This document shows, in pieces, positions 32,656-42,634 of a stretch of DNA of 64,000 nt. The stretch is from Guadua angustifolia. Taxonomy: Eukaryota; Streptophyta; Magnoliopsida; Poales; Poaceae. The translations under genes and the position numbers were made by a program. Location: assembly GCA_036346375.1 (NCBI GenBank), contig CM070518.1, positions 4,348,182 to 4,412,181 on the forward strand. The letters run 5' to 3'. The notes below the pieces were generated by a model. That model was not told the origin of the DNA. It made no database searches and saw only the letters and a list, made by a program, of their open reading frames with translations. Position 1 is the first letter of the stretch. Each line of letters begins with the position of its first letter.

Positions 32656-33851
32656 ATCTGCAATGTTAAATGTGGGACTAACCCCAAATTAGGCGGCAAC
32701 TCAAGTTTATATGCATTATCATTTATTTTCTCAAGTATCTTGAAAGGACCATCAGCTCTTGGCATTAATTTAGACTTTCTCAATTCTCGAAAACGATCCT
32801 TTCGCAAGTGTAACCATACTAAATCACCCGGTTCAAGTTTTACTTCCTTTCTACCTTTACTTCCTCGATCCTATACCTTTCATTCATCATTTCAATATTT
32901 TCTCTAGTCTTTTCATGCAATTTCAGAATAAATTCAGCACGTTCCTTAGCATCATGATTAACTCGCTCACTAGTAGGTAAAGGTAATAGATCAATAGGAG
33001 CACGGGATTGAAGCCATACACTACCGAAAAGGACTTACCTTGGTGGTGGAGTGTACCGCCCTATTATAAGCTTAACTCAACATGCGGCAAACACTCTTCC
33101 CACATCTTCAAATTCTTCTTGAACAGTCCTCAACATAGTAGATAATGTACGATTTACTACCTCGGTTTGGCCATCGGTTTGGGGATGACATGTTGTTGAA
33201 AACAGCAGCTTGGTCCCCAATTTATTCCATAGAGTTCTCCAAAAGTGGCTCAAAAACTTGGCATCACGATCTCAAACAATAGTAGAAGGCATACCATGCA
33301 AGCTTAACGATTTCTTGAAAGAAAAGGTTAGCAACATTAACAAGATCGCCGCTCTTATGACAAGGAATAAAGTGAGCCATCTTAGAAAATCTATCAACCA
33401 CCACAAAAATACTATCCCTCCCTCTTGGTCCTAAGCGGTCCTAAAACAAAGTCCATAGATATATCCTCCCATGGAGTGCTAGGAACAGGAAGAGGCATAT
33501 ATAAACCATGTGGATTCAATCGTGACTTAGCCTTTTGACATGTAGTGCAGCGGGGATACAAACCTCTCAATGTCTCGCCTCATCTTCGCCAAAAGAAGTG
33601 AGCGGACAGCACGACCTCCGCCTTCTTGGCACCAAAATGACCCATCAAACCTCCTCCATGAGCCTCTGTCAGATCAAAAGAAAACGAACGGATCCAACTG
33701 GAATGCATAGGCGGTTAGCTCTAAACACAAATCCATCATTTATCACATATTTGTCCCATGTTCTTCCCTCTTTGCAATGCAGCAAGACATCTTTAAAATC
33801 ATCATCATTAGCGTATTGTTCTTTAATTGATTCCAATCCAAATATCGACAA
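32656..33851 (-). pseudogene. Gypsy-3 integrase
   Basis: Frame 33669-33851 ends in FRANRLCIPVGSVRFLL, the start of the integrase zinc region. Minus-strand sequence down to about 32660 shows the core and C-terminal part in short frames split by many shifts; translated pieces around 33200-33130 carry the Pro-Gln-Thr-Asp-Gly-Gln region near the catalytic Glu. It would insert the element cDNA. It is too broken to be functional. Confidence 0.75.
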
Positions 33852-33897
33852 TCAAGTTGGGACAACATGGTATATCTCCTAGACAAGGCATCAAGAA

Positions 33898-34561
33898 TCA
33901 CATTATCTTTCCCTTTCTTGTGTTTGATAACATAAGGAAAAGATTCAATAAATTCAACCCATTTAGCATGTCTCGATTTAGTTTCACATTTGATCGAATA
34001 TGTTTTAGCGACTCATGATCGGAATGAATAACAAATTCTTTGGGCCAAAGATAATGTTGCCACGTTTCTAAAGATCGCACAAGAGCATACAATTCTTTAT
34101 CATACGGAATAATTCAAAACAGGACCACTCAATTTTTAAGCTAAAATAAGCAAATGTGTTTTCTATCTTGCATCAAAACACCACCAATTCCAACCCCACT
34201 AGCATCACATTCAAGCTCAAAGGTCTTATTAAAATCGGGAAGTTGGAATAAAGGTGCATCGAGAAGTTTATCTTTCAAAAGATTGAAGGCATTCTCTGTG
34301 CTTGCCCTCAATGGAACGCAACTCCTTCTTCGTCAACTCGCTCAATGGGGCTGCAATGGTGCTGAAATCCTTCACAAAGCGGCGGTAAAATCCGGCAAGT
34401 CCGTGGAAGCTCCGACTTGTGAAATCGCCGTATGCGTTGGCCAACTCTAATCGCGGCACCTTGGCTTCATCAACCTCAATTCCTGGAGTCACAACATAGC
34501 TAAGAAACGATACTCGTTCGGTGCAAAAGTGCACTTTCGAGGTTACCAAATAAACGTGCAA
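33898..34561 (-). pseudogene. Gypsy-3 RT thumb and RNase H
   Basis: Frame 34268-34561 has VHFCTERVSFLSYVVTPGIE and GLAGFYRRFVKDFSTIAAPL, the RT thumb and connection. After a break, frame 33898-34092 has MYALVRSLETWQHYLWPKEF and VIHSDHESLKHI, the late RNase H motifs. The order matches Ty3/gypsy pol. Only one RNase H is seen, unlike gypsy-1 and gypsy-2. Confidence 0.85.
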
Positions 34562-35340
34562 AGACGCAAAGCATCAAAAACAACACGTAGATGATCAAGA
34601 TGTTCATGTAATAACTTGCTGTAAATCAATATATCATCAAAATAAACCACCATAAATTTCCCAATGAAAGCTCGTAAAACCTCGTTCATTAAGCACATGA
34701 AGGTGCTCGGTGCATTAGTTAAACCAAAAGGCATGACTAACCACTCATACAATCCAAACTTGGTTTTAAAAGCTGTTTTCCATTCATCTCCCAATTTCAT
34801 TCTTATTTGGTGGTATCCACTACGCAAGTCAACCTTAGAGAAAATTATAGAACCACTTAACTCATCAAGCATGTCGTCTAGCCTAGGAATAGGATGACGG
34901 TACCTTATTGTGATATTGTTAATGGCTCTACAATCTACGCACATGCGCCAACTGCCATCTTTCTTAGGAACCAAAAGAACAGGGACAGCACAAGGACTAA
35001 GGCTCTCACGTACATACCCGCGGTCCAAAAGATCTTGGACTTGGCGCTGAATCTCCTTAGTCTCCTCGGGGTTGGTCCTATAAGCAGCTGGTTTGGCAAA
35101 CTTCGCCGGTATCAAATCAATTTGGTGCTCAATCCTCGTATGGGTGGGAGTCACGGAGGTATCTCGGCAGAAAAACATCCTCATACTCCCGCAAAAGGTT
35201 AGTGACGGCGAGGAGGCAAAATCTTCGGCGAGATCATCCAATGAAAACAAAGCATCTTTGCATAGCACAGCATAGCACAAAGCATCATCACTAATTGCAG
35301 CAAGATCAGATTTTGTAGCAAGCAAGACGGGATTCCTCAA
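34543..35340 (-). CDS. Gypsy-3 reverse transcriptase (265-codon open frame)
   Basis: This is the longest intact piece of gypsy-3. It shows PVLLVPKKDGSWRMCVDCRA, FSKVDLRSGYHQIRM with the first catalytic Asp, MPFGLTNAPSTFMCLMNEVL, and VVYFDDILIYSK with the YxDD pair. It runs from about 100 residues upstream of the RT domain to the palm end, then shifts frame into the thumb at 34561. It is fragmentary at both ends, so it is a coding remnant rather than a gene. Confidence 0.92.
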   Translation of the reverse strand: MRNPVLLATKSDLAAISDDALCYAVLCKDALFSLDDLAEDFASSPSLTFCGSMRMFFCRDTSVTPTHTRIEHQIDLIPAKFAKPAAYRTNPEETKEIQRQVQDLLDRGYVRESLSPCAVPVLLVPKKDGSWRMCVDCRAINNITIRYRHPIPRLDDMLDELSGSIIFSKVDLRSGYHQIRMKLGDEWKTAFKTKFGLYEWLVMPFGLTNAPSTFMCLMNEVLRAFIGKFMVVYFDDILIYSKLLHEHLDHLRVVFDALRLCTFIW

Positions 35341-35439
35341 TTTAATTTGGTTGGCTACATGCTGAATTTCAGATTTCTCATCAATGGGTTTCTTGTCATT
35401 AGCAATCCGCTCCCTATCGAGTTAACAATTTCAGCGGGG

Positions 35440-35770
35440 TCAAAGGTAGAAGTGTAATTTTCTTTCCCTTATGCATAAAAGTGTATTTATTACTTCTACT
35501 GGTGGTGAAGTGCATCGATGTCATATTCCATGGGCGACCCAATAAAAGAGAGCAAGCTTGCATCGGAACCACATCACAATCAAGCAAAATCGAGAATAGG
35601 AACCAATGGAAAAATGAACCCGACTGTTTGTGTTACCTTAGCTTTTGCAGGAATCATTCACCATCGAATGTGGTATGGATGTGGGTGAAGCGTGTGGTCA
35701 AGCCAAGCTTCTTGACCAAATCTGTACTCACCAAGTTGTTGCATTTGCCGAGTCAATGATCACGCCGCTC
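35440..35770 (-). pseudogene. Gypsy-3 aspartic protease remnant
   Basis: Short minus-strand frames between gag and RT read LVSTD-like, HPHPYHI, VHFSIGSYS and RCKLALFYWVAHG, in the position and with the spacing of the plant gypsy protease domain. Several single-base shifts break it. The catalytic DGG motif is expected near 35750 but is not cleanly readable. Confidence 0.5.
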
Positions 35771-37246
35771 GTCGGTTGGTGATGACGAAGAAAATCTGGA
35801 ACAAGTTGTGGCGCTTGCTGCTTTGCTCGAAACTTGCTCCATCTCAGGCGCTTAAGGACACGTTGGACAATGATGGACTGTCTGACGCGAAGATCCTCGG
35901 CGCCAAAGGTGGCTTCATCATCAACCTCATCATCGTCCACCCCGGTGTCGCCGATCTCATCCTCAACATCGGAGGCACCGATGTAACCTCCGTCGTCGGT
36001 GGCGATGTATGCCCATTGGTGGGCATTCTCTCTTGACGTGGCCAATCCTTGGCACTTATGGCAGCGAATTCCGTCGATGTACGGCGGCGTGGAAGCGACG
36101 GAGGAGCTCTTGGCGGTGTTGGCGGGGCCGACTTTCTGCTGTCAGCAGCACTGGGCGGCGGTGCCGTCGGTGTCGATCGTGTGCTCGCGTCGGAGGTGGC
36201 GGTGCAGCTGGTCGAAGGTGGAAGAAGGCACCGTCTTCGCTTGTCCCGTAGTCGTTCGGGCGTGAAGGTGCCGCCATTGCTCTGCTCTTGGAATGGCGTC
36301 CTCGCAATTCCTTCTCTGCTAACATAGCAAGTTGAAACAAGCGATTGACGGTTGTATATTCTTTATAATCAACAATATCCTGAATTTACGGACGCAACCC
36401 ACCGTAAAAGCGCAATTTTATCCTCGTGTTCCTCTACTACCCCACAACGTAACATACCCTTTTGAAGCTCTTGGTAATATTCCTGAACAGTCATACTACC
36501 TTGATCTAATCGTTGCAATCTCTTGCGCATATCACGTTGGTAGGAAGGAGGAACAAATCTATTACGCATAGCATCTTTGAATCTCGCCCAAGAATCAAGG
36601 TTGTAGCGGGCATTTACTAGTTTATTCCACAGATTATAGCAAAATCTTTAAATTCACTAGTGGCTTGTCTAACCCTATGAATCTCGAACTAGATGGGAAT
36701 TAAATTTTTGCTCGACCGTCATCTCCCAATCTAAGTAGGCATCAGCATCATAACCTCCAGAAAAGGAAGGGATGGTGAATTTTACCTTAGCGAAAGGATC
36801 ATCATTGCGGTTCTGGTTATTACCTCCCATACCGTGATGGTTGCGGCGAAGACGGTCTTGAAGACGGGCGTCTCGTTGAGCAGCACGTTCCATGGCGGCA
36901 CGTTGCTGCTCATCTTCATCTTCCTCAAAATCACCATCCTCATCGTGGTCGTTGTTCTTTGTGGTTGGCGCCGTTGTTGACGGATGCACCTCCATCAATG
37001 GTCATTGGAGGCGCCGCCGGCGGCATCCATCCTCTCGGAGAGGTGGAAACTTCGTCGATCGATGCTCTCAAGGGTCTTGTTCGTTGTCGTGGCATGCTCC
37101 TTGAACATCATTTTATCTCGCCCAAAGATGGTCGACAACTCAATGAAGGACACGGTCATTGATGGTAACATCATCATCCTCGTTCTGCCCTTCTTGCCAC
37201 CGCCATGGTTAGCACGTAAAAAGGACAGAGGGAAATACAAACACAA
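35771..37246 (-). pseudogene. Gypsy-3 gag
   Basis: Segments in order: frame 36995-37246 ending LESIDRRSFHLSERMDAAGG; 36675-36998 with an acidic stretch and FAKVKFTIPSFSGGYDADAY then LDWEMTVEQKF, the capsid start; 36369-36569 with MRNRFVPPSYQRDMRKRLQR and LDQGSMTVQEYYQELQKGML, the capsid C-terminus; 36056-36340 starting MFQLAMLAEKELRGRHSKSR; and a zinc-knuckle remnant with YIATDDGGYIGASD in 35728-36045. Shifts separate each part. Confidence 0.8.
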
Positions 37247-38536
37247 GTATTATGAGCCCTATGAACTACTAGGTGGGATCTTCGCCTCAAGCAATCTTAC
37301 CAAGTTCTTACGGTTGCTTACCAACACAATGAGGGGCGGTGCAACCGGTGGTCGTTCGTGACAATCGTGAGGGCGTGATGAAGCGATTGCAAGGGTCAAT
37401 AACCGTGGCCGATCGAAGGATGTATTTGTGGAGCTGTAGGAAGGTTATATGTATGGAGTGGCACACAATTTAGTAACAGATAGTAATTTGAATAAATGTC
37501 CAAAAGCACTTTGCCCTAGTTGTTTGGTCTAAACGTGTCCTTATTCTAACTGCTATGACGAGAAAACAAGGAAGGTATAGAGACAAGCAACAAAGGCGCG
37601 AATAATTGAGAAGAGATATCAGACAACAGCAAAACACTTTTATCGTGCACGCGGTAAAAACACCTACCTTTGCTCCTCGCCTTTTTTTTTGCTCTCTGCT
37701 CTCTCGCTCCTCTCACAAATTTTTTTTGCTCTATGCCTCTTTCACAAATTTTTTTTTATTTTTCTTTGATTTTTCTGATATTTTTCCTAGGATCAGGAGC
37801 ACAAAGGTAGACAGCACACAAATTTTCAGCCTTAACAGATGTAAGATGAAACCGATATGAAATAAGAAGTGTTTTCCGAAAAGCGTGCTCAAACTTCGGT
37901 GGCCGAGAACTCAATCTTCCGAGGAATTTCGCAAAAATAAATTCAGCGAACCCGACGAAGATGGGGAGAATCGGATGTAAAATTTTCTGTAGATATCCGT
38001 AAAAATTTTTTTGCCTAATTTGGAGTCCGTGATCGAAAGTTATGGCCGTTTTACTAAGGACTCGAATCGTGGTTTTAGGCGGCACCTCTCCAAACTCAAG
38101 GGCGTATGGAGTGGATATGGAACGCGATGATCTGTGGTGGCAGGTTACGTGATGAGGTGGCGATATGGATAACAGGAGGTGGGGAATTAGGGTTTATGAA
38201 GGAGAAACCCTAACACAACTAGGACTTGGCGAGGAAAACCACAAAACAATCCGAATCCAACAAGAACTCAACTAGCGATTGTGATTTGGATCGGTTGTAG
38301 GATATGGGATGCAGCGGAGATGAAACACAACTAAATTAAGACCATGATCTAAACCAGCAACACGACTCGACTATGGACACAAACTCAAGACTACGGATTT
38401 CGAAACGAAATTGTGCAAAGGCTAGGCGTGGTTCTAGGTATGGTAGACTATGAACTGCAATTTTTTTAGCTTTTTCGTGGACTATAGGACTAACACAAAA
38501 CTAAATTAAACTACGGGAAAAGGCGAACCTGACGGT
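37247..38536 (-). other. Gypsy-3 leader
   Basis: Untranslated region between primer site and gag, about 1.3 kb, with poly-T tracts at 37682-37760. No supported gene. The frames at 37606-37860 and 37756-38085 have no domain. Confidence 0.6.
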
Positions 38537-38556
38537 AAACCTCGCTCGATACCACT
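38537..38556 (-). promoter_or_regulatory. Gypsy-3 primer-binding site
   Basis: Directly inside the 5' LTR the minus strand reads AGTGGTATCGAGCGAGG. TGGTATCGAGC is one base off the initiator tRNA-Met-complementary TGGTATCAGAGC type. Confidence 0.8.
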
Positions 38557-39466
38557 TGATGGGGACGGATTGCCGAACTTCCGTCAGTGGAGGATAAGTC
38601 GATTAGGGCGGCGAGACACACACGATCAGGCTTCTTGATCGCACGATCAAAACCCCGCAATCACAAAGACCACGCATCCTCGGTTATCAACGTGCGCTGC
38701 CGGTTGACCTCGCCACGGCTAATCCTGCCAATGAATCGAGAACACAAGCAAGAACAAGAAAGATGCAACTGAATTTGCAATTGAGGATGAAGCTCACGAG
38801 TTGGGGTCTCACAAACCGATGAACGCAGCGACATTGTTCAAAAGACAGAATTAATCTAAGCAAAACCCAAATCAAACCCTAGCGGGGCTATGGATATAAA
38901 GGCTAGGGACGTCCTAGAAACCCTAGACGCGTCCGTGATGGACTCCAACACGATACATGGGCCAAGGGCCCAAATTGGTGACGCAGCACCCTGGGACAGA
39001 TTCTGTCCGCCAACTTGTAACGTGAATTCCTGTCGACTCCAAAGTCCAAATGACCTGAAACTGGTTCCATTGGAAAGGTTATCTCCTTAGCTTTCGAGGC
39101 ATATGTGGATCATCAAAATCGGAGCCCGTTTGTGGCCTGGGCGACGATTTTAGTGAACGCTGCTCCTGGTGGCCGAGGTAGTCGACTCCGAGACGAATTA
39201 GACCTCCAACTTGAATTGGACGCCCTCCTTGCCTCCCTCCTGGCCCTTGCTGGTTCCCAAGGCCTTCATGATCCTCTCCAAAGTTCCTAAGTACAATATA
39301 ATCAATAATATCATTAGGTAGCATACCATTCTCACAAGTATCAGCACGGGCACTTAGGAACGAGCTCACCTGTTGATTCAATTGCCGTGCTCGTGCTCTT
39401 GTGATGGGTCCTTGCATCACAACTGGAGGAGTCTCGGGCGTATGCATTGGAGTGATGTCCTCATCA
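38557..39466 (-). repeat. Gypsy-3 5' LTR
   Basis: 910 bp, TGATG...CATCA. It differs from the 3' copy by a few substitutions and a run of single-base deletions between 38570 and 38900. It contains the same pol-tail coding block (39079-39466). It borders the exact CTCAT duplication at 39467-39471. Confidence 0.95.
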
Positions 39467-39471
39467 CTCAT

Positions 39472-39594
39472 GCTGCTAGCGCACAATGATCTTGATCCAA
39501 CAATGTAATTCTCAAATCATACTACACGTACTCTAGTAGTACTCCTAACTGGATAAAGCCCAAAGAAACACTCGATCCAGACAATAGGGGTGAA
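39472..39594. other. Host spacer between gypsy-3 and CACTA-A
   Basis: 123 bases with no recognisable feature. A short inverted word, ACGTACTCTAGTAGTAC, lies at about 39525-39542. Confidence 0.5.
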
Positions 39595-39880
39595 TACTAC
39601 TATAAAAGAGCTTATATTAGACCTCTCATCACTAGTGATTTTCAAAAATTTTCTGTGATAGTTGATCATCACTAATGGTTTTTTATAAAAATAGCTAGTG
39701 ATGAGTTCCAAGTAAAACCATCAGTGATGTGGATCCACATCACTGACGGTTTTACCCAAAAACCGTTTGTGATGATACTATGCTCATCACAGACAGTTTT
39801 TGGCTAAAACCGTCTGTGTTGAAACCCACATCACAAACAGTTTTAGCTAAAAACTGTCTGTAATGAGCTTTTCCTAGAAA
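39595..39880. repeat. CACTA-A left subterminal repeats
   Basis: Repeated words such as CATCACTGACGGTTTTACCC, CATCACAGACAGTTTTTGGC and AAAACCGTCTGTG occur in both orientations. They differ from the motifs of CACTA-B, -C and -D, so each element is a separate family. Confidence 0.85.
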
Positions 39881-40872
39881 TAAGTATAGAGAGTCCTAAC
39901 CTTCTTAGTGTTTTAGGGTTTCTCGAGCTATTTTTGAGATGGCTGCGGAAAGGCGATCTGTTGAACAGATACAATGGATTTGGATGTGTGATTGTAGATA
40001 CTTTTGTTCTAGGTGATCTAAGGTTCGTAATTGGTTCTAATTTACATTATATTTAAGATCTAACTTGGTAAAGAGGAAAACGAAGATGGTTTAAATCTAG
40101 CTTGATGTAGATCCATTTGCTCTTTGTGATCTAAAATAGTAATTGGTTCTAATTGCATTATACTCAAGATATAGTTAGTTAGGTAAAGAGACTATTGAAG
40201 ATGGTAAGGTGATCTAAGGTTAATAATTGGTTCTAATTATATTATATTATATTCAAGATCTATCTTGGTAAAGAAAAAATTGAAGATGGCTTTGATCTAG
40301 CTTGGTGTAGATCCATTTGCTCTTTGTGATCTAAAGTAGTAATTGGTTCTAATTGCATAATACCCAAGATGTAGTTAGTTAGGTAAAGAGACTATTGAAG
40401 ATGGTAAGGTGATCTAAGGTTAATAATTGGTTTTAATTACATTATATTCAAGATCTATCTTGGTAAAGAAAAATTGAAGATGGTTTTGATCTAGCTTGGT
40501 GTAGATCCATTTGTTCTTTGTGATCTAAAGTAGTAATTGGTTCTAATTGCATTATACTCAAGATGTACTTAGTTAGGTAAAGAGAGAATTGAAGATGGTA
40601 AGATGATTTTGATCTAGCCTAGTGTAGATCCATTTGTTCTTTGTGATCTAAGGAGCTATATATGTCAATTGACAAGTTTAAATATAGCTTATATGTAGAA
40701 TATTGTAGATCCATTTATTATTTAGATCTAGCATGGTTTATGATTTAGGGTAAGGTTTTAGCTAGTTAATCTATGCTCCAATTTAAGAATGTATATATGT
40801 GCACTCCTAGTGTACTTAATTCATTATTTAATACTTATTGTTATATATGTTGCATAAATAGACCGAAGCTAG
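39881..40872 (+). repeat. CACTA-A leader with ~195-bp tandem repeats
   Basis: Units containing CTAGCTTGRTGTAGATCCA begin near 40097, 40298, 40491 and 40614. Inside each, GTGATCTAARGTWRTAATTGG and TATCTTGGTAAAG words repeat in two versions, as if each unit were itself a duplication. The last unit is shortened. It lies where the first intron or 5' leader of TNP2 is expected and has no coding potential. Confidence 0.85.
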
Positions 40873-41034
40873 TTGTACGCTGAAAACTCTGCAAGTGTCG
40901 AGTACATTAATAGTGACTCTGCTTTTAGAAGAGTTGAAGAAAAGGATATGTTGAATAAGAGGGTGGAATTTATGCCTTGTCCATACATTGACTGTGGTCG
41001 GTATTTTCACGGACAGGACCTGCGGTGCAAGGTG
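40873..41034 (+). pseudogene. CACTA-A TNP2 transposase, 5' piece
   Basis: Reads RVEEKDMLNKRVEFMPCPYI then DCGRYFHGQD; the CPYIDC block is the conserved start of TNP2 proteins. It is cut by gypsy-2 at 41034/41035 and continues at 53715. Confidence 0.8.
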
Positions 41035-42345
41035 TGTCCTCGACGGAGATTAAGGTTCGGTAGAGGGCGTCTTCGTAGTCGGACACCCTAATGGCTCTCG
41101 CGCGAGGGATCCCAGGATAAACAGAACAAAGAACACACCGATGTACCCAGGTTCGGGCCCCTAGTGTGGGTAACAGCCCTACGTCCTTCTAGATCTTTGT
41201 TGATGTATATTGAGCTGGTTACAATGCTTTTTTTAGTTCATTCTCCTTCTTTTCTCTCTCTAAGTCTTGGTCTCATTTTCTTCTAGGGCTCAATCCCCCT
41301 TTTTCCCTGCACCAGAGCTCCCTTATATAGACTAGGCTGGCTCGGGGCAGGTAAGAAGGTGACATCATACTGATCTACGATTCATTTATTACACTCATCA
41401 CTGTAGTCCTATCCCCCAAGCCTCATTTAATGTCGTTGTATGGCTTCGCCCGATCCACCCGGGATGTGACATTCCTGCGACGGGTTAGGTGTGAGGCGTC
41501 AGAGGGATGGGCCATCATCGTGCCGACAGTAGAACTCTTCGCAATCAATGGCTCTGACACAACGTGTCAGGGGAAGGAGACTTCGAGGCAAAGCCTCCTT
41601 TTCATTCTTTTCGTCGTCCGTGTGGCCTGGGGAATAGGGCCTGATCGCCCGCCTACACACCAGGCCACCACGGGCCGGCGCCCGCGAGAGGGGCCTAATC
41701 GCCCGCCGCCACGTGGGCCGACATCCGGCGTGAGGGGCCTGGTCACCCACCTACTCGCCAGGCCGCCAGGTGGGACGACGCCCGACGAGAGGGGCCTGGA
41801 TGCCCGCCTGCTCTCCAAAGCCGCCACGCGTGGTGATGCCCGACGAGAGGGCTCGATCACCCGCCGCCACCAGCCGCCGTGGGTTGACGCCGGCGAGAGG
41901 GGCTCGCCGCCCACCGCCGCCAAAGCCGCCACGTGGGCGACGCCCGGCGAGGGGCTCGACGCCAGACTTCATGGGCCGACGCCCGGCGAGAAGGGCTCGA
42001 CGCCCACCGCCGCCAAAGCCGCCACGCGGGCGGTGCGTGAGAGGGGCTCGGTCGCCCACCGATCGCTAGGCCACCGTGGGTCGACGCCCGGTGAGCGGGC
42101 TCGTCGCCCGCCGCCGCCAGTCGCCACGCGGCCGACGCCGAGTGAGATGGGCCTGATCGCCCCCTGCTCGCCAGGTCGCCACGTGGGTTGATGCCCGGCG
42201 AGAGGGGCCTGATTCGCCCGCCTGCTCGCCAGGCCGCCACGTGGGCCGCTCGCCCGGCGAGTAGGGCCTGATTCGCCCGCTAGGTCGCCACATGGTCTTA
42301 CTTATTTGTGGCGGAGAGGGTACCCTGGCATAAAGTACGCCGACA
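41035..42345 (-). repeat. Gypsy-2 3' LTR with GC-rich minisatellite
   Basis: 1311 bp. The left 600 bases align with 51920-52525. From about 41640 to 42290 it contains a minisatellite of CGCCACGTGGGCCGACGCC / GGCGAGAGGGGCYTGATCGCC units. A TATA box lies on the minus strand near 41321-41330. It is about 480 bases shorter than the 5' LTR because it has fewer minisatellite units. Confidence 0.92.
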
Positions 42346-42526
42346 GTAGCTCCTAGGTCCGTCGTGGAACGCGCGCCAATTTCTTTTAGGCCTCATTTAA
42401 TGTCGGTGCGTTCCTAGATAGACCCACCACTTCTGAGCACGCAACCTTCTCGCCCTCCCCACTTCCGCCGATTTTTCTTGGGGCCCGAAACGTCGTGCCT
42501 ATTCACGAACTGTCTGTGTGAGGGGC

Positions 42527-42538
42527 CTATATATACGC
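42527..42538 (+). promoter_or_regulatory. Putative promoter of the gypsy-2 antisense ORF
   Basis: CTATATATACGC lies 97 bases before the ATG at 42635, in the orientation of the antisense ORF and just inside the 3' LTR. A plant-like TATA spacing and CT-rich leader (TTCCCTGTCC, CTTGCTCTTGCTCC) follow. Transcription is an inference. Confidence 0.5.
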
Positions 42539-42634
42539 GCATACATGACCAGCGGTTCATGCTCTTTCTGATTCCTGCATACTTTGTTCTTTGCCCTTTC
42601 AACTTCCCTGTCCAGAGACCTTGCTCTTGCTCCA

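Larger units (their letters stand above)
31665..39466 (-). mobile_element. Gypsy-3: Ty3/gypsy chromovirus, CRM-like, TSD CTCAT
   Basis: LTRs 31665-32587 and 38557-39466 with TGATG/CATCA termini are flanked by an exact CTCAT duplication (31660-31664, 39467-39471). Minus-strand gag, protease, RT, RNase H and integrase lie between. The pol frame passes through a purine tract (AAGAGGGGGAGGA) into the 3' LTR, as described for centromeric (CRM/CRR) retrotransposons. No chromodomain or CR motif was confirmed, so the lineage name is provisional. Many single-base breaks inactivate it. Confidence 0.93.

Noticed and set aside
32563..32907. Plus-strand 114-codon frame
   Set aside because: It is the antisense of the gypsy-3 pol tail and integrase end.
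39595..39880. Inverted repeats like CATCACAGACAGTTTT as a possible microRNA precursor
   Set aside because: They are the CACTA-A subterminal motifs; no single stable hairpin with a clear 21-nt duplex stands out.
41430..42293. Long frames on both strands (up to 253 codons) in the left gypsy-2 LTR
   Set aside because: They lie in a GC-rich minisatellite where stops are rare; several frames are open together and none has a domain.
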